Of a stretch of 64,000 nucleotides of DNA, positions 1-8,359 are shown one piece after another. The stretch is taken from positions 3,300,001 to 3,364,000 of the forward strand of contig NZ_CP063397.1 of NCBI RefSeq assembly GCF_021729845.1. The letters are read 5' to 3'. Position 1 is the first letter of the stretch; each line of letters starts with the position of its first letter. The position numbers were made by a program, and so were the translations under genes. The notes beneath the pieces are model-generated. The model searched no databases and was not told the DNA's origin. It saw only the letters and a program-made list of their open reading frames with translations. Origin of the DNA: Rhizobium sp. SL42 (GTDB lineage Bacteria > Pseudomonadota > Alphaproteobacteria > Rhizobiales > Rhizobiaceae).

Positions 1-391
1 CTCGACTTCATTGTGGAGCATGAGAGCCCGTCCCTTCCTCATTCCTGACATCCCTAGCCGAACGTCCTTACCTGGACCTGTCCGACCTTTCTCGAGGGGC
101 ATAACGGCTGAATCGGCAAGAGGTTTCAGACTATTTCGCAAGCTGTGCGATCCGTGTAAAATCATTGGAGTTTTGCCGCAGTTCCGCTTAGTTTGCCGCC
201 AATCGAATACAGTGTCGGTTCCGGTGCCGTGAATGCGCATAGAGCGATCGGCCCAGAAAGAGTGGCCAGGAACGAGTGGGAGAGCAGAAGCGGACAATTC
301 TGCCGCAGCGATCCCGGACAGCAAGCCGGCCCCTGACTGGGCAGAGCCCCGCGCATCTGCCGGAAACGGCCGGGAGGAAAGGAATGACAGC
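1..391. other. Non-coding or 5' leader region upstream of the MarR gene
   Basis: I find no convincing gene here. Short frames exist, and the MarR frame itself stays open back to an ATG at 233. The stretch translated between 233 and 391 has no recognisable domain and the ATG at 233 has no Shine-Dalgarno sequence. A TAAAAT at 157-162 could be a -10 element, but its -35 (TTTCGC at 134-139, 17-bp spacing) is weak. The window edge may cut an upstream gene or its control region. Confidence 0.4.
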
Positions 392-907
392 GTGGTACGA
401 CAGTCTGCGACAAAGGCTGCCAAGAAGGATCTTCCCGAATTGCCCGTGGTCGATGACAAGGCAATCGATTTCGAAACGATAGAGAGGCTGTTCTTCGCCT
501 ACCGCGATTTCGTCTCCGATCCCGATGCGATCCTGTCGAAATTCGGCTACGGCCGGGCCCATCACCGGGTCGTCTATTTCGTCAGCCGGCGTCCGGGCAT
601 GACGGTGGCCGATCTGCTGGCAATCCTGCAGATCACCAAGCAGAGCCTTGCCCGCGTGCTCAAGGAGCTGATCGACAGCGGCTATATCCGCCAGATGGCC
701 GGTCCGGCAGATCGCCGCCAAAGGCGCCTCTATCCGACGCTTGCGGGCCGTGAACTGGCGCTTGCCCTGTCGGAGCCGCAATCGCAACGCATTGCCAATG
801 CCATGCAGGGCCTGTCCATCGCCGAGCGCGAGGCGGTGCGCCGTTTCCTGGACGGCATGCAGAAACAGACAGTTGCAGTGAACCCGGATATCGACGGAGC
901 CGACTGA
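392..907 (+). CDS. MarR-family winged-helix transcriptional regulator
   Basis: 171-residue DNA-binding regulator predicted to act in the cytoplasm as a dimer. The central part (YFVSRRPGMTVADLLAILQITKQSLARVLKELIDSGYIRQ, followed by the wing DRRQRRLYPT) is a typical MarR winged helix. I chose the GTG at 392 because GGGAGGAAAGGA lies just upstream and the family similarity begins shortly after. The frame is open to an ATG at 233, which would add a low-complexity N-terminus. The next gene, a response regulator, starts one base after the stop, so the two are surely cotranscribed. A MarR gene directly before an OmpR-type regulator recalls the petP-petR pair of Rhodobacter capsulatus. That equivalence is inference. 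The ligand is unknown. Confidence 0.85.
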   Translation: MVRQSATKAAKKDLPELPVVDDKAIDFETIERLFFAYRDFVSDPDAILSKFGYGRAHHRVVYFVSRRPGMTVADLLAILQITKQSLARVLKELIDSGYIRQMAGPADRRQRRLYPTLAGRELALALSEPQSQRIANAMQGLSIAEREAVRRFLDGMQKQTVAVNPDIDGAD

Positions 908-908
908 C

Positions 909-1610
909 GTGGCCAAGAAGATCCTGCTTTCAGACGATGCGCCGCATCTGCTCGTCGTTGACGACGACACCCGCATCCGCGACCTGCTCCACCGCTTCCT
1001 GACAGAAAAAGGATTCCGCGTGACCGTGGCAGCAGATGCCGCGGAGGCGCGCCGCAAGCTGGAAGGCCTCAATTTCGATCTTCTCGTGCTCGACGTGATG
1101 ATGCCGGGCGAATCCGGCCTGTCGCTGACGCAGAGCCTGTCGGACGCGAAAAAGTGCCCGGTGATCCTGCTGACCGCCCGCTCGGAAGCGGATTCGCGTA
1201 TCGCCGGCCTCGAAGCCGGTGCTGACGACTACCTGGCCAAGCCCTTCGATCCGCGCGAACTGGTGCTGCGCATCAACAATATTCTCAAGCGCAACCTCAA
1301 TCCGGACGCGCCGAAGATCGAGCAGGTCATGTTCGGCCCCTATACCTTCTCCGTCTTGCGCAAGGAATTGCGCAAGGGTGCCGAAACCATTCGCCTGACC
1401 GACCGCGAGCAGGAGATCATGTTCCTCTTCGCAACACGGGCGGGCGAGACGATTGCGCGGCATGAACTGGTCGGCAATGACGCGGAAGTCGGCGAGCGCA
1501 CCATCGATGTCCAGATCAATCGCCTGCGCCGCAAGATCGAGGATGATCCGGCCAATCCTTTGTGGCTGCAAACCGTCCGCGGCATCGGCTATCGCCTGAG
1601 CATGGATTAG
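909..1610 (+). CDS. OmpR-family response regulator
   Basis: 233-residue two-component response regulator. The receiver domain spans about residues 13-125, with the acidic pair D18/D19, phospho-acceptor D62 (LLVLDVMMPGESG), T89 (LLTAR) and K111 (AKPFD). The C-terminal winged helix (about 140-231) includes the recognition-helix region ERTIDVQINRLRRKIE and the wing VRGIGYRL. It starts with GTG one base after the MarR stop and its stop abuts the kinase frame, so the three genes form a tight operon. It is expected to bind DNA when phosphorylated by the downstream kinase. Target genes cannot be read from the sequence. A homolog of PetR is possible. Confidence 0.92.
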   Translation: MAKKILLSDDAPHLLVVDDDTRIRDLLHRFLTEKGFRVTVAADAAEARRKLEGLNFDLLVLDVMMPGESGLSLTQSLSDAKKCPVILLTARSEADSRIAGLEAGADDYLAKPFDPRELVLRINNILKRNLNPDAPKIEQVMFGPYTFSVLRKELRKGAETIRLTDREQEIMFLFATRAGETIARHELVGNDAEVGERTIDVQINRLRRKIEDDPANPLWLQTVRGIGYRLSMD

Positions 1611-1658
1611 TTGGACGGCCGACAGCAAGAGGCACGAGCCGGCAAGGAAGCCAAGACA

Positions 1659-3041
1659 ATGACGCTTTTCGAGCAGATCCGCCGGGATCAGGATCGCAGT
1701 CCGGCAACGGGCTTGCGTTATCTGGCCCGTTGGCTGCGCCACCGACTGCCGACGGGTCTTTATGCCCGATCGCTGCTGATCATCATTCTGCCGATGCTGA
1801 TCCTCCAGACGGTTGTTGCCTTCGTCTTCATGGAGCGCCATTGGCAATTGGTCACCGAACGTCTCTCGTCCGCCGTTACCCGTGACATATCCGCGGTGAT
1901 CGCCCTGATCGAGGCCTATCCGAGCCCGCAGGACTATGGACAGATGGTCCAGATCGCGAAGGACCGGCTGAACCTCACCATCGCGATGGAGCCGGGCTCG
2001 GAACTGCCGCCTGCCCGCCCCCGCCCCTTCTTCTCAATCCTCGACCAGATCCTGTCCGACCAGATCGAGCGCCAGATCCGCAGGCCTTTCTGGATCGACA
2101 CCGTTGGCGATTCCGGCCTCGTCGAAATCCGGATCGTCCTTGATCAGGGCATCCTGCAGATCTTTGCCCGGCGCAACGAGGCCTACGCCTCCAATACCCA
2201 TATCTTTCTTGTCTGGATGGTCGGCACGTCGCTGGTGCTGATCATCATCTCCATCCTGTTCCTCAGGGGCCAGATCCGGCCGATCCTGGCGCTTGCCAAT
2301 GCCGCCGAGAGTTTCGGCAAGGGCCAGAGACCCCCGGAAGACTTCAGCCCCCGCGGTGCCGATGAGGTCCGCCGCGCCGGTCTCGCGTTCATCCTGATGC
2401 GCGAACGCATCGAGCGGCAGATGGAGCAGCGTACCGCCATGCTGTCAGGCGTCAGCCATGACCTGCGCACCATCCTGACCCGCTTCAAGCTTCAACTGGC
2501 GCTCGCGGGCGACGATCCGGAGCTGGACAACCTCAACCAGGATGTCGATGACATGCAGACCATGCTGGAGGGCTATCTCGATTTTGCCAAGGGCGAGGCG
2601 GAGGAAGATGTCGGCCAGATCAGGCTCGGCGACCTGTTCGAGAAACTCGCCACGGATTTTGCCCTCCACAAGAAGACACTGACATACACGATCGAAGGCG
2701 ACGAAGAGATTGCCGTCAGGCCCAATGCCTTCACGCGCCTGGTCTCCAACCTGGCCTCCAACGCAAGGCGCTACGCGAGCAATCTCGACATCGAGGCCCG
2801 CCATACCGCCAAGTGGCTCGTGGTGATCTTCGACGACGATGGTCCGGGCATTCCGCAGGCCGCGCGCGACGACGTGTTCAAGCCGTTCTTCCGGCTCGAC
2901 GAAGCGCGCAACCTCGATGCCTCCGGCACAGGTCTCGGGCTGGCGATCGCCCGCGATATCGCCCGCAGCCATGGCGGCAATGTCACGCTCGAGGACAGCC
3001 CCCTCGGCGGCCTTCGAGCCGTGATCCGCATTCCCGTCTGA
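1659..3041 (+). CDS. Membrane sensor histidine kinase (EnvZ-like)
   Basis: 460-residue inner-membrane kinase. Transmembrane segments lie at about 37-58 and 181-203 and enclose a periplasmic sensor of roughly 120 residues. A HAMP linker follows (about 203-255), then the H-box SGVSHDLRT with the phospho-acceptor His267. The ATPase domain carries the N-box NLASNARRYA, the G1 box DDDGPGIP and the G2 box GTGLGLAIARDIARSHGG. I chose the ATG at 1659, preceded by AAGGAAG, although the frame is open to a TTG at 1611 directly after the response-regulator stop. It should phosphorylate the upstream response regulator. The periplasmic ligand is unknown. Confidence 0.9.
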   Translation: MTLFEQIRRDQDRSPATGLRYLARWLRHRLPTGLYARSLLIIILPMLILQTVVAFVFMERHWQLVTERLSSAVTRDISAVIALIEAYPSPQDYGQMVQIAKDRLNLTIAMEPGSELPPARPRPFFSILDQILSDQIERQIRRPFWIDTVGDSGLVEIRIVLDQGILQIFARRNEAYASNTHIFLVWMVGTSLVLIIISILFLRGQIRPILALANAAESFGKGQRPPEDFSPRGADEVRRAGLAFILMRERIERQMEQRTAMLSGVSHDLRTILTRFKLQLALAGDDPELDNLNQDVDDMQTMLEGYLDFAKGEAEEDVGQIRLGDLFEKLATDFALHKKTLTYTIEGDEEIAVRPNAFTRLVSNLASNARRYASNLDIEARHTAKWLVVIFDDDGPGIPQAARDDVFKPFFRLDEARNLDASGTGLGLAIARDIARSHGGNVTLEDSPLGGLRAVIRIPV

Positions 3042-3059
3042 GCCGAGAAGGAAGCTGGC

Positions 3060-3668
3060 ATGACCTCGTCCCGGAACGCACCATTGAGCCCACCATGGAA
3101 CACAATGTCATGGCTCAATCCTCCGCCCTCTGCACATGTCGAAGGCAACGATCTGCTGATCGAGACCGGTCCTGAGGGTGACTTCTGGCAGACGACCTAT
3201 TACGGCTTCCGGCATGACGACGGCCACGTCCTGCATCAATCCAGGCACGGTGACTTCACGGCTGAGACCTATTTCACCGGCGCCTATGAAGAACTCTACG
3301 ATCAGGCCGGCCTGATGATCCGCCACGATGCGGACAACTGGATGAAATGCGGCATCGAATTCACCGACGGCCTATGCCATTTCAGCACCGTCGTGACGAC
3401 CCGTGGACGCTCCGACTGGTCGGCATTCGCGCTGCCCGCGCCGACGAAAACCATCGGCGTCCGGGCCAGCCGTCTCGGAGACGCGCTTTTTGTCCAGTAT
3501 CAGTTGAAAGAAGACAGCCTTTGGCAGATGGCAAGGCTTGCCTATTTTCCGCCGGACATTGAGCAGCTCTCGGTCGGCGTCACCGCTTGCTCGCCCAAAC
3601 GCAGCGGCTTCAAGGTCCGCTTTCACGGTTTCTCACTCACCGATCCCGTCAGTCGGGACATTCACTGA
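3060..3668 (+). CDS. DUF1349 domain protein, concanavalin A-like fold
   Basis: 202-residue protein of the DUF1349 family, whose members adopt a concanavalin-like beta-sandwich fold. The diagnostic stretch is GDFWQTTYYGFRHDDGH followed by YEELYDQAGLMIRHDADNWMKCGIEF and a C-terminal SPKRSGFKVRFHGFSL. No signal peptide is visible, so it is probably cytoplasmic. The start has AGAAGGAAG upstream and sits 18 bases after the kinase stop, suggesting the end of the same operon. A strong hairpin follows the stop. The function of the family in bacteria is not established; similarity to carbohydrate-binding folds does not prove sugar binding. Confidence 0.85.
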   Translation: MTSSRNAPLSPPWNTMSWLNPPPSAHVEGNDLLIETGPEGDFWQTTYYGFRHDDGHVLHQSRHGDFTAETYFTGAYEELYDQAGLMIRHDADNWMKCGIEFTDGLCHFSTVVTTRGRSDWSAFALPAPTKTIGVRASRLGDALFVQYQLKEDSLWQMARLAYFPPDIEQLSVGVTACSPKRSGFKVRFHGFSLTDPVSRDIH

Positions 3669-3671
3669 ATG

Positions 3672-3693
3672 CAAAGGCCCTTGCGGGCCTTTG
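3672..3693. terminator. Bidirectional hairpin between convergent genes
   Basis: Perfect 9-bp stem CAAAGGCCC / GGGCCTTTG with the 4-base loop TTGC, located between the stop of the DUF1349 gene on + and the stop of csaA on -. The stem ends in TTTG on one strand and AAAC/TTTG on the other, so it can serve both directions, although the U-tracts are short. Confidence 0.7.
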
Positions 3694-3694
3694 T

Positions 3695-4048
3695 TCACAT
3701 CAGTTTGCGGCCATTGGCAACAGCCTGCTCGACGGCCGCAAGGACGATCGCACCTGCATCGTCCTCGAAGCCGAGCGTCAACACCTCGGACCGGAAGGGT
3801 CCGATCTGGCGCGGCGGAAAATTGACAACCCCCAGAACCTGACGCCCGAGCAAGGTTTCCGGCGTGTAGTGCACAGTGATCTGCGCCGAGGATTTCTTGA
3901 TCCCGATCTCCGGTCCAAAATCGATCTTCAGCTTGAAGGCCGGCTTGCGTGCTTCGGGAAAGGATTCGACTTCGACGATCGTGCCGACCCGGATGTCGAC
4001 TTTCTCGAAATCGGCAAAGGTGATCTCGCTCACGCTTTTTTCGCTCAC
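3695..4048 (-). CDS. csaA: CsaA-type tRNA-binding domain protein
   Basis: 117-residue single-domain protein with the OB-fold tRNA-binding module. The characteristic N-terminal stretch is [37 protein letters not shown], then KKSSAQIT and [18 protein letters not shown]. Its length matches the CsaA family, which binds tRNA and was described as a chaperone linked to protein secretion. The ATG overlaps the proC stop by four bases, so it is translated from the proC-ybjN transcript. The physiological role in alphaproteobacteria is unclear. Confidence 0.92.
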   Translation of the reverse strand: MSEKSVSEITFADFEKVDIRVGTIVEVESFPEARKPAFKLKIDFGPEIGIKKSSAQITVHYTPETLLGRQVLGVVNFPPRQIGPFRSEVLTLGFEDDAGAIVLAAVEQAVANGRKLM

Positions 4049-4863
4049 TGGGCCAGTTCCTCGGCCCGCTTGCGCGCAGCTTCGATCGCCTGGTCGAACA
4101 ACGGCTGCATGCCCTCGTCAGCCATCAGCACCGACAAGGCGGCGGCTGTCGTGCCACCCGGTGAAGTGACGTTATGACGCAGTTTGGAAGCGGGGTCGGG
4201 AGACTGATGAAGCAGTTCACCAGCCCCCGCGACCGTTTCCCGCGCGAGCCGCATGGCAAGGTCCGCCGGCAGTCCGGCTTTGCGGCCTGCCTCTGCCATG
4301 CACTCGACGAGATAAAACACATAGGCCGGTCCACTGCCCGAAAGTGCGGTCACGGCATTAATTGCATCCTCGCCGTCGACCCATTCGACCGGGCCGGAAA
4401 CCTTCAGCAGGCGATGCACGATATCTCGCTGCGCTTCGCTGACGGCTGCATTGGCGTAGGCGCCGGTCACGCCGCGACCGATCATCGCCGGCGTATTCGG
4501 CATGGCGCGAACCATAGCAGCCGCACCCAGATGAGATTCCATGAAGGCAATCGTCTTGCCCGCAGCAACGGAAACGACGGCCGTGTTGTCGCCCATCAGC
4601 GAAGTCAGCTTCGGCAGGACCGCATCCATCACCTGAGGCTTCACGGCGAGAAACAGGATATCGGCAACAAGACCTTCCTGTGGGTTCACCGAATGGCTGG
4701 CGCCTGCATCGCGGATCATCGTCATCATCGTCTCGGACGGCGATGGATCAAGGACCGTCACGGACGACCCTGGAACGCCGTTTTTCAGCCAGCCGGACAG
4801 CATGGCGCCGCCCATGTTGCCGGCGCCGACAAGCACGATCTGCCCGAATGCTGACTGGCTCAT
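4045..4863 (-). CDS. proC: Pyrroline-5-carboxylate reductase
   Basis: 272-residue enzyme catalysing the last step of proline synthesis, NAD(P)H-dependent reduction of pyrroline-5-carboxylate. The N-terminal Rossmann motif is [11 protein letters not shown] (about 12-22). The C-terminal domain has the P5CR signature around [14 protein letters not shown] and [16 protein letters not shown], then [16 protein letters not shown]. Length is standard. It starts three bases from the ybjN stop and overlaps csaA, so the three genes form one operon reading leftward. Confidence 0.96.
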   Translation of the reverse strand: MSQSAFGQIVLVGAGNMGGAMLSGWLKNGVPGSSVTVLDPSPSETMMTMIRDAGASHSVNPQEGLVADILFLAVKPQVMDAVLPKLTSLMGDNTAVVSVAAGKTIAFMESHLGAAAMVRAMPNTPAMIGRGVTGAYANAAVSEAQRDIVHRLLKVSGPVEWVDGEDAINAVTALSGSGPAYVFYLVECMAEAGRKAGLPADLAMRLARETVAGAGELLHQSPDPASKLRHNVTSPGGTTAAALSVLMADEGMQPLFDQAIEAARKRAEELAQ

Positions 4864-4865
4864 GC

Positions 4866-5366
4866 TCAGGCCTCTCCGACGGTCTCGAACAGCACCGCGT
4901 CCATGGCCGTCTTGGCATCGACGCCGGACCAGACGACGAACTGGAAGGCCTGGTAATAGGCTTCGCAGGCATCCACGGCCGACGAGAGGAGCACTTCGAC
5001 CTGTCGGTTGGTCGGCTCAGCACCACCGGCAAGCAGCAGCGACTGGCGGAAAATGACCACGTCCTCGTTACGCCACAGGTCGAAGTGACCCATCAGCACC
5101 TGGCCGTTGATGTAGGAGAGAAGCTTGATCACCTCATTGAGGCGATTTTCCGGGATTTTCAGATCGAAGGCCGATGCCAGATGCAGCGCCTCAAACTCTT
5201 CCATCCAGGAGAACGACACATGGTAATCGGTCCAGCGCCCTTCGACCGTCATTGCGATCTCGTCTTCGCCGGAACGCTCGAACGACCAATCATTGGTCGC
5301 CGCAACAAACTCGATCATATCGACCGGGTTGGACTGGCGTTCGACTTCCATTTCCATGAGGCTCAT
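4866..5366 (-). CDS. YbjN-domain protein
   Basis: 166-residue protein of the YbjN family, which has a fold like type III secretion chaperones. Recognisable parts are NPVDMIEFVAATNDWSFERSGEDEIAMTVEGRWTDYHVSFSW and the later RNEDVVIFRQSLLLAGG. There is no signal peptide or membrane segment. It is the first gene of the ybjN-proC-csaA unit. E. coli YbjN has been linked to stress tolerance and motility by expression studies; a biochemical function is not known. The neighbourhood with proC is common in rhizobia but does not explain its role. Confidence 0.85.
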   Translation of the reverse strand: MSLMEMEVERQSNPVDMIEFVAATNDWSFERSGEDEIAMTVEGRWTDYHVSFSWMEEFEALHLASAFDLKIPENRLNEVIKLLSYINGQVLMGHFDLWRNEDVVIFRQSLLLAGGAEPTNRQVEVLLSSAVDACEAYYQAFQFVVWSGVDAKTAMDAVLFETVGEA

Positions 5367-5797
5367 GCATCACCTTCTTGACCGGAATGAATGTAGGCTT
5401 TCGGCGGCATGCCGAACAACTCAAACACCAGAACCGGAAACTACACTGGAACGATTCCGAAGGACCCCAGGATAAAACACGCACCCTGTCCGAAACTTAC
5501 GCAGGCCCGTTTCGAATCATCATTTAAAATCAGTGTATAATCGCCAGAACCAAGAACCAGCCCCCAATGCCACAATTGCGTCTCGGGCCTGTGGATGGAC
5601 CTTCGGGAATCGCCTGCGCAACGTGGCATAACCGACTCTGGCCATTGGCTTTTTGCCACCTGTCCACAAGCGGCAAAATAACCGGGGATTGGCCCTGGAC
5701 CGACCATGGTCAAGGGCCTGAAAAGACAAAAAGACCCGCAACCAACAGGTTACGGGCCTTCCCGGAATTCAGGTCTTTGAACCGATTTGCGGCAAAC
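5367..5797. other. 430-bp intergenic region between ybjN and ubiK
   Basis: No credible coding frame. On the + strand a perfect TATAAT lies at 5536-5541 (best upstream hexamer TTCGAA at 5511-5516, 19-bp spacing). The opposite strand reads ATTATAC over the same bases and could be the -10 of the ybjN operon. A GACCATGGTC palindrome occurs at 5700-5709, and the ubiK terminator sits at the right end. The ybjN transcript would then have a leader of about 170 bases. A small RNA cannot be excluded. Confidence 0.45.
5721..5756 (-). terminator. Rho-independent terminator of ubiK
   Basis: Read on the minus strand: stem CCCGTAACC / GGTTGCGGG (nine pairs, one T-G wobble) with loop TGTT, followed by TCTTTTTG and a second T-run. 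The position, about 40 bases past the ubiK stop and in the right orientation, makes it the terminator of that gene. Confidence 0.75.
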
Positions 5798-6070
5798 TTA
5801 GTTTGCCGACGTGCTCGCCTTGTCCGCAAGCTGCGCTTCCAGCGCCTCGATCCGCTTCTGCAGCAGATCGTTTTCCTCGCGTGCCTTCAGCGCCATCTCG
5901 CGCACGACGTCGAACTCCTCGCGCTTGACCAGATCCATACTGTTCATCCAGCGCTCGGCCTGGGCATGAAACGCCGTTTCCACTTCGCGGCGCACACCCT
6001 GGGCAGCGCCGGCAGCATCCGTCATCAGTTTGGCAAATTCGTCCATGATACGGTTCGGCCCGGTCGACAT
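5798..6070 (-). CDS. ubiK: UbiK/YqiC-family accessory factor
   Basis: 90-residue protein of the membrane-fusogenic BMFP family, called UbiK in enterobacteria, where it assists aerobic ubiquinone synthesis by binding UbiJ. The sequence NRIMDEFAKLMTDAAGAAQGVRREVETAFHAQAERWMNSMDLVKREEFDVVREMALKAREENDLLQKRIEALEAQL shows the family pattern: an amphipathic helix, then a C-terminal coiled coil. I chose the ATG at 6070 because GAGGAG lies seven bases upstream; the frame is open to a TTG at 6088. It has its own terminator. Whether the rhizobial protein serves ubiquinone synthesis is inferred from the family. Confidence 0.85.
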   Translation of the reverse strand: MSTGPNRIMDEFAKLMTDAAGAAQGVRREVETAFHAQAERWMNSMDLVKREEFDVVREMALKAREENDLLQKRIEALEAQLADKASTSAN

Positions 6071-6261
6071 GGCATGGCTCCTCTTCAATCAAGATCCGTT
6101 CGGGATCACCCCGTTGAAGATGAGGTAGGCATTCGGCCGTGAGCTTGCAAGAAGTTTCGAACTGGTAAAGGTGGTTGACGGTGTCGCAGGCGCGCGCGAT
6201 TCCATCTTGACCGCCTCATTTAGCAACGCCATTTTCGCCCGACAAAAACGAAAGTAAGCCA

Positions 6262-7110
6262 TTGTTGTCAGTCCTGGAACTTTTCGCCGTCGTGACCTTC
6301 CCCGCGATCGATCCGATCGCATTCTCGGTCGGCCCCCTGGCGGTCCACTGGTATGGACTGGCCTATGTTGTCGGCATCCTTCTCGGCTGGCTGGTTGCCC
6401 GCGACCTGCTGCGCCGGCCGCAGCTCTGGCCCAGTGGACAGCCGCCTGTGACGATCCAGCAGGTTGACGACTTCATTCTCTGGGCCGCCATCGGCATCGT
6501 CGCCGGCGGACGGCTTGGCTACATTCTGTTCTACGATTTCGCCTCCGTCGCCGCCAATCCGATGCGCGCGATCGAGGTCTGGAACGGCGGAATGTCCTTC
6601 CACGGCGGCTTCCTGGGTGCCACGCTCGCGATGATCCTCTTTGCCCGCAAGCATGCAATCCCGCTCTGGAGCCTGTTCGACCTGGTCGCCAGCGTCGCTC
6701 CGCTCGGCCTGTTTTTCGGTCGCATTGCCAATTTCATCAATGGCGAACTCTGGGGCCGACCGGCCGACGTCGCATGGGCCATGGCTTTTCCGACAGGTGG
6801 ACCTTTTCCGCGTCACCCGAGCCAGCTGTATGAAGCGGCCCTTGAAGGGCTTCTCCTGTTCGCGCTGTTGCAGATACTGGCACGCCTCTTCAAGTCGCTG
6901 AGAAATCCTGGCCGCATTACCGGCGTCTTTGTCGTTCTCTATGCAGCCGCCCGGATCTTCGTCGAGTTCTTCCGTGAGCCCGACGCGCAGATTGGCTACC
7001 TGTTCGGCGGTTGGCTGACCATGGGCATGGTCCTGTCGCTGCCGATGGCTGCCATCGGCATCTGGGTGATCGTGTGGTCTGGTCGCGCCGGTCGGACGGA
7101 TCGAGGCTGA
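6262..7110 (+). CDS. lgt: Prolipoprotein diacylglyceryl transferase
   Basis: 282-residue integral inner-membrane enzyme that attaches diacylglycerol to the lipobox cysteine of prolipoproteins. Several hydrophobic segments are visible. Family motifs are HWYGLAYVVGILLGW near the N-terminus, HGGFLG (114-119) and the Lgt signature GRIANFINGELWGRP (153-167). The C-terminal segment RIFVEFFREPDAQIGYLFGGWLTMGMVLSLPM is also typical. The best start I see is the TTG at 6262 behind GAAAG; no in-frame ATG lies near, so the exact start is uncertain. The downstream methyltransferase starts seven bases after the stop, suggesting cotranscription. A client lipoprotein gene lies at 10400. Confidence 0.95.
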   Translation: MLSVLELFAVVTFPAIDPIAFSVGPLAVHWYGLAYVVGILLGWLVARDLLRRPQLWPSGQPPVTIQQVDDFILWAAIGIVAGGRLGYILFYDFASVAANPMRAIEVWNGGMSFHGGFLGATLAMILFARKHAIPLWSLFDLVASVAPLGLFFGRIANFINGELWGRPADVAWAMAFPTGGPFPRHPSQLYEAALEGLLLFALLQILARLFKSLRNPGRITGVFVVLYAAARIFVEFFREPDAQIGYLFGGWLTMGMVLSLPMAAIGIWVIVWSGRAGRTDRG

Positions 7111-7117
7111 GGAGGTC

Positions 7118-8224
7118 ATGCGAATGCCCACACCGCTCGCCGAAAAGATCAAGGCCCTGATCCTGGCCAATGGCCCGATCAGCATCACCGACTATTTCGC
7201 CCTCTGCCTGGCCGATCCCGAGCACGGCTACTATCGGACCCGTCATCCTTTCGGGCGCGCCGGGGACTTCGTGACGGCACCGGAAATCAGCCAGCTGTTC
7301 GGCGAGATGCTCGGCATCTTCATGATCAGCACCTGGCAACACCACGGCGAGCCGCAGGATGTTCGGCTGGTTGAAATCGGTCCTGGTCGCGGCACGATGA
7401 TGGCCGACATGCTGCGCGTCATCGCCCGCGTCGCACCCGGCCTCTATGATACGGCAACCGTGCATCTGGTTGAAACGAGTGCCTTGCTGAAGCTGACCCA
7501 GATGGAGACACTCTCCTCCCACGGCGACAAGGCGTCCTGGCACGAAAGCTTCGACGGCGTTCCCGCCGGGTTCACGTTGCTTGCCGCCAACGAACTGTTT
7601 GACGCGATCCCGATCCGGCAGTTCGTCAAGACACCAACCGGCTTTCGCGAGCGCATGGTTGGCCTCGACGAGCATGACGACCTCTGCTTCACCACCGGCG
7701 TGGCGACACTTGACGCGGCATTGCTGCCGCAACAGATGGCGCCCCCCCAGGACGGCGCGGTCTACGAAGTGGCCCCGGCACGCCAATCCGTGATGCTGAC
7801 CATCTGCGAACGCCTGCGGCAGTATCATGGAACGGCACTGGTCATCGACTATGGTCACATGGTCACCAATTTCGGCGACACATTGCAGGCCGTGCGCGCG
7901 CATGAATACGATCCGCCGCTCGCCCATCCGGGCCTCGCCGACCTGACCAGCCATGTCGATTTCGAAAACCTCGCCCGGACCTCCCTGTCCGCGGGGGTCC
8001 ACCTGAACGGCTGCATGCACCAGGGCGACTTTCTCGTCGCACTTGGAATAGAGGAGCGCGCCGCCGCCCTTGGACGCGGCAAGGACGAAAAGACCCAGCG
8101 CAATATCGTCGAAGCCGTCCAGCGCCTGGCGGGTTCAGGCAACGGCTACATGGGTGAACTATTCAAGGTCATGGCAGTGTCCAGTCCCGTCGTCCATGTC
8201 GCCCCGTTCAAGGTCAAGCATTGA
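7118..8224 (+). CDS. MidA/NDUFAF7-like SAM-dependent methyltransferase
   Basis: 368-residue class I methyltransferase of the family that includes mitochondrial NDUFAF7 (MidA), which methylates an arginine of a complex I subunit. Family features are DYFALCLADPEHGYYRTRHPFGRAGDFVTAPEISQLFGEMLG, the SAM-binding VEIGPGRGTMMADMLR (about 83-98) and LLAANELFDAIPIRQF. The ATG follows GAGGAGGTC. It lies seven bases after lgt, a linkage that recurs in alphaproteobacteria. A role in complex I assembly is inferred from the eukaryotic homolog and is not shown for bacteria. Confidence 0.88.
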   Translation: MRMPTPLAEKIKALILANGPISITDYFALCLADPEHGYYRTRHPFGRAGDFVTAPEISQLFGEMLGIFMISTWQHHGEPQDVRLVEIGPGRGTMMADMLRVIARVAPGLYDTATVHLVETSALLKLTQMETLSSHGDKASWHESFDGVPAGFTLLAANELFDAIPIRQFVKTPTGFRERMVGLDEHDDLCFTTGVATLDAALLPQQMAPPQDGAVYEVAPARQSVMLTICERLRQYHGTALVIDYGHMVTNFGDTLQAVRAHEYDPPLAHPGLADLTSHVDFENLARTSLSAGVHLNGCMHQGDFLVALGIEERAAALGRGKDEKTQRNIVEAVQRLAGSGNGYMGELFKVMAVSSPVVHVAPFKVKH

Positions 8225-8359
8225 CTTGATCCGCCTGCATTGACACCATCGCGCCGAAAATACCGCCTGCGAATGTCCTGAAAGACCAATGAATTCAGCT
8301 GTTTTCACGCAGTGGCGAATCAGGTGCGGTTGGGCGCAGTCGATGCTGGAGACAAAAAC

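Noticed and set aside
384..482. ATG at 384 with an excellent Shine-Dalgarno sequence in another frame
   Set aside because: It gives only 32 codons. The same Shine-Dalgarno sequence serves the in-frame GTG at 392 of the MarR gene.
930..1847. 305-codon open frame on - across the response regulator and kinase
   Set aside because: Shadow frame; it crosses the boundary of two well-supported genes.
5567..6142. 191-codon + frame across the ubiK region
   Set aside because: It covers an intergenic region and the complement of ubiK; its translation has no domain and biased composition.
6089..6262. Possible 57-residue minus-strand gene between ubiK and lgt (MAYFRFCRAKMALL...)
   Set aside because: No ribosome-binding site or recognisable domain, and it abuts the lgt start; probably non-coding leader DNA.
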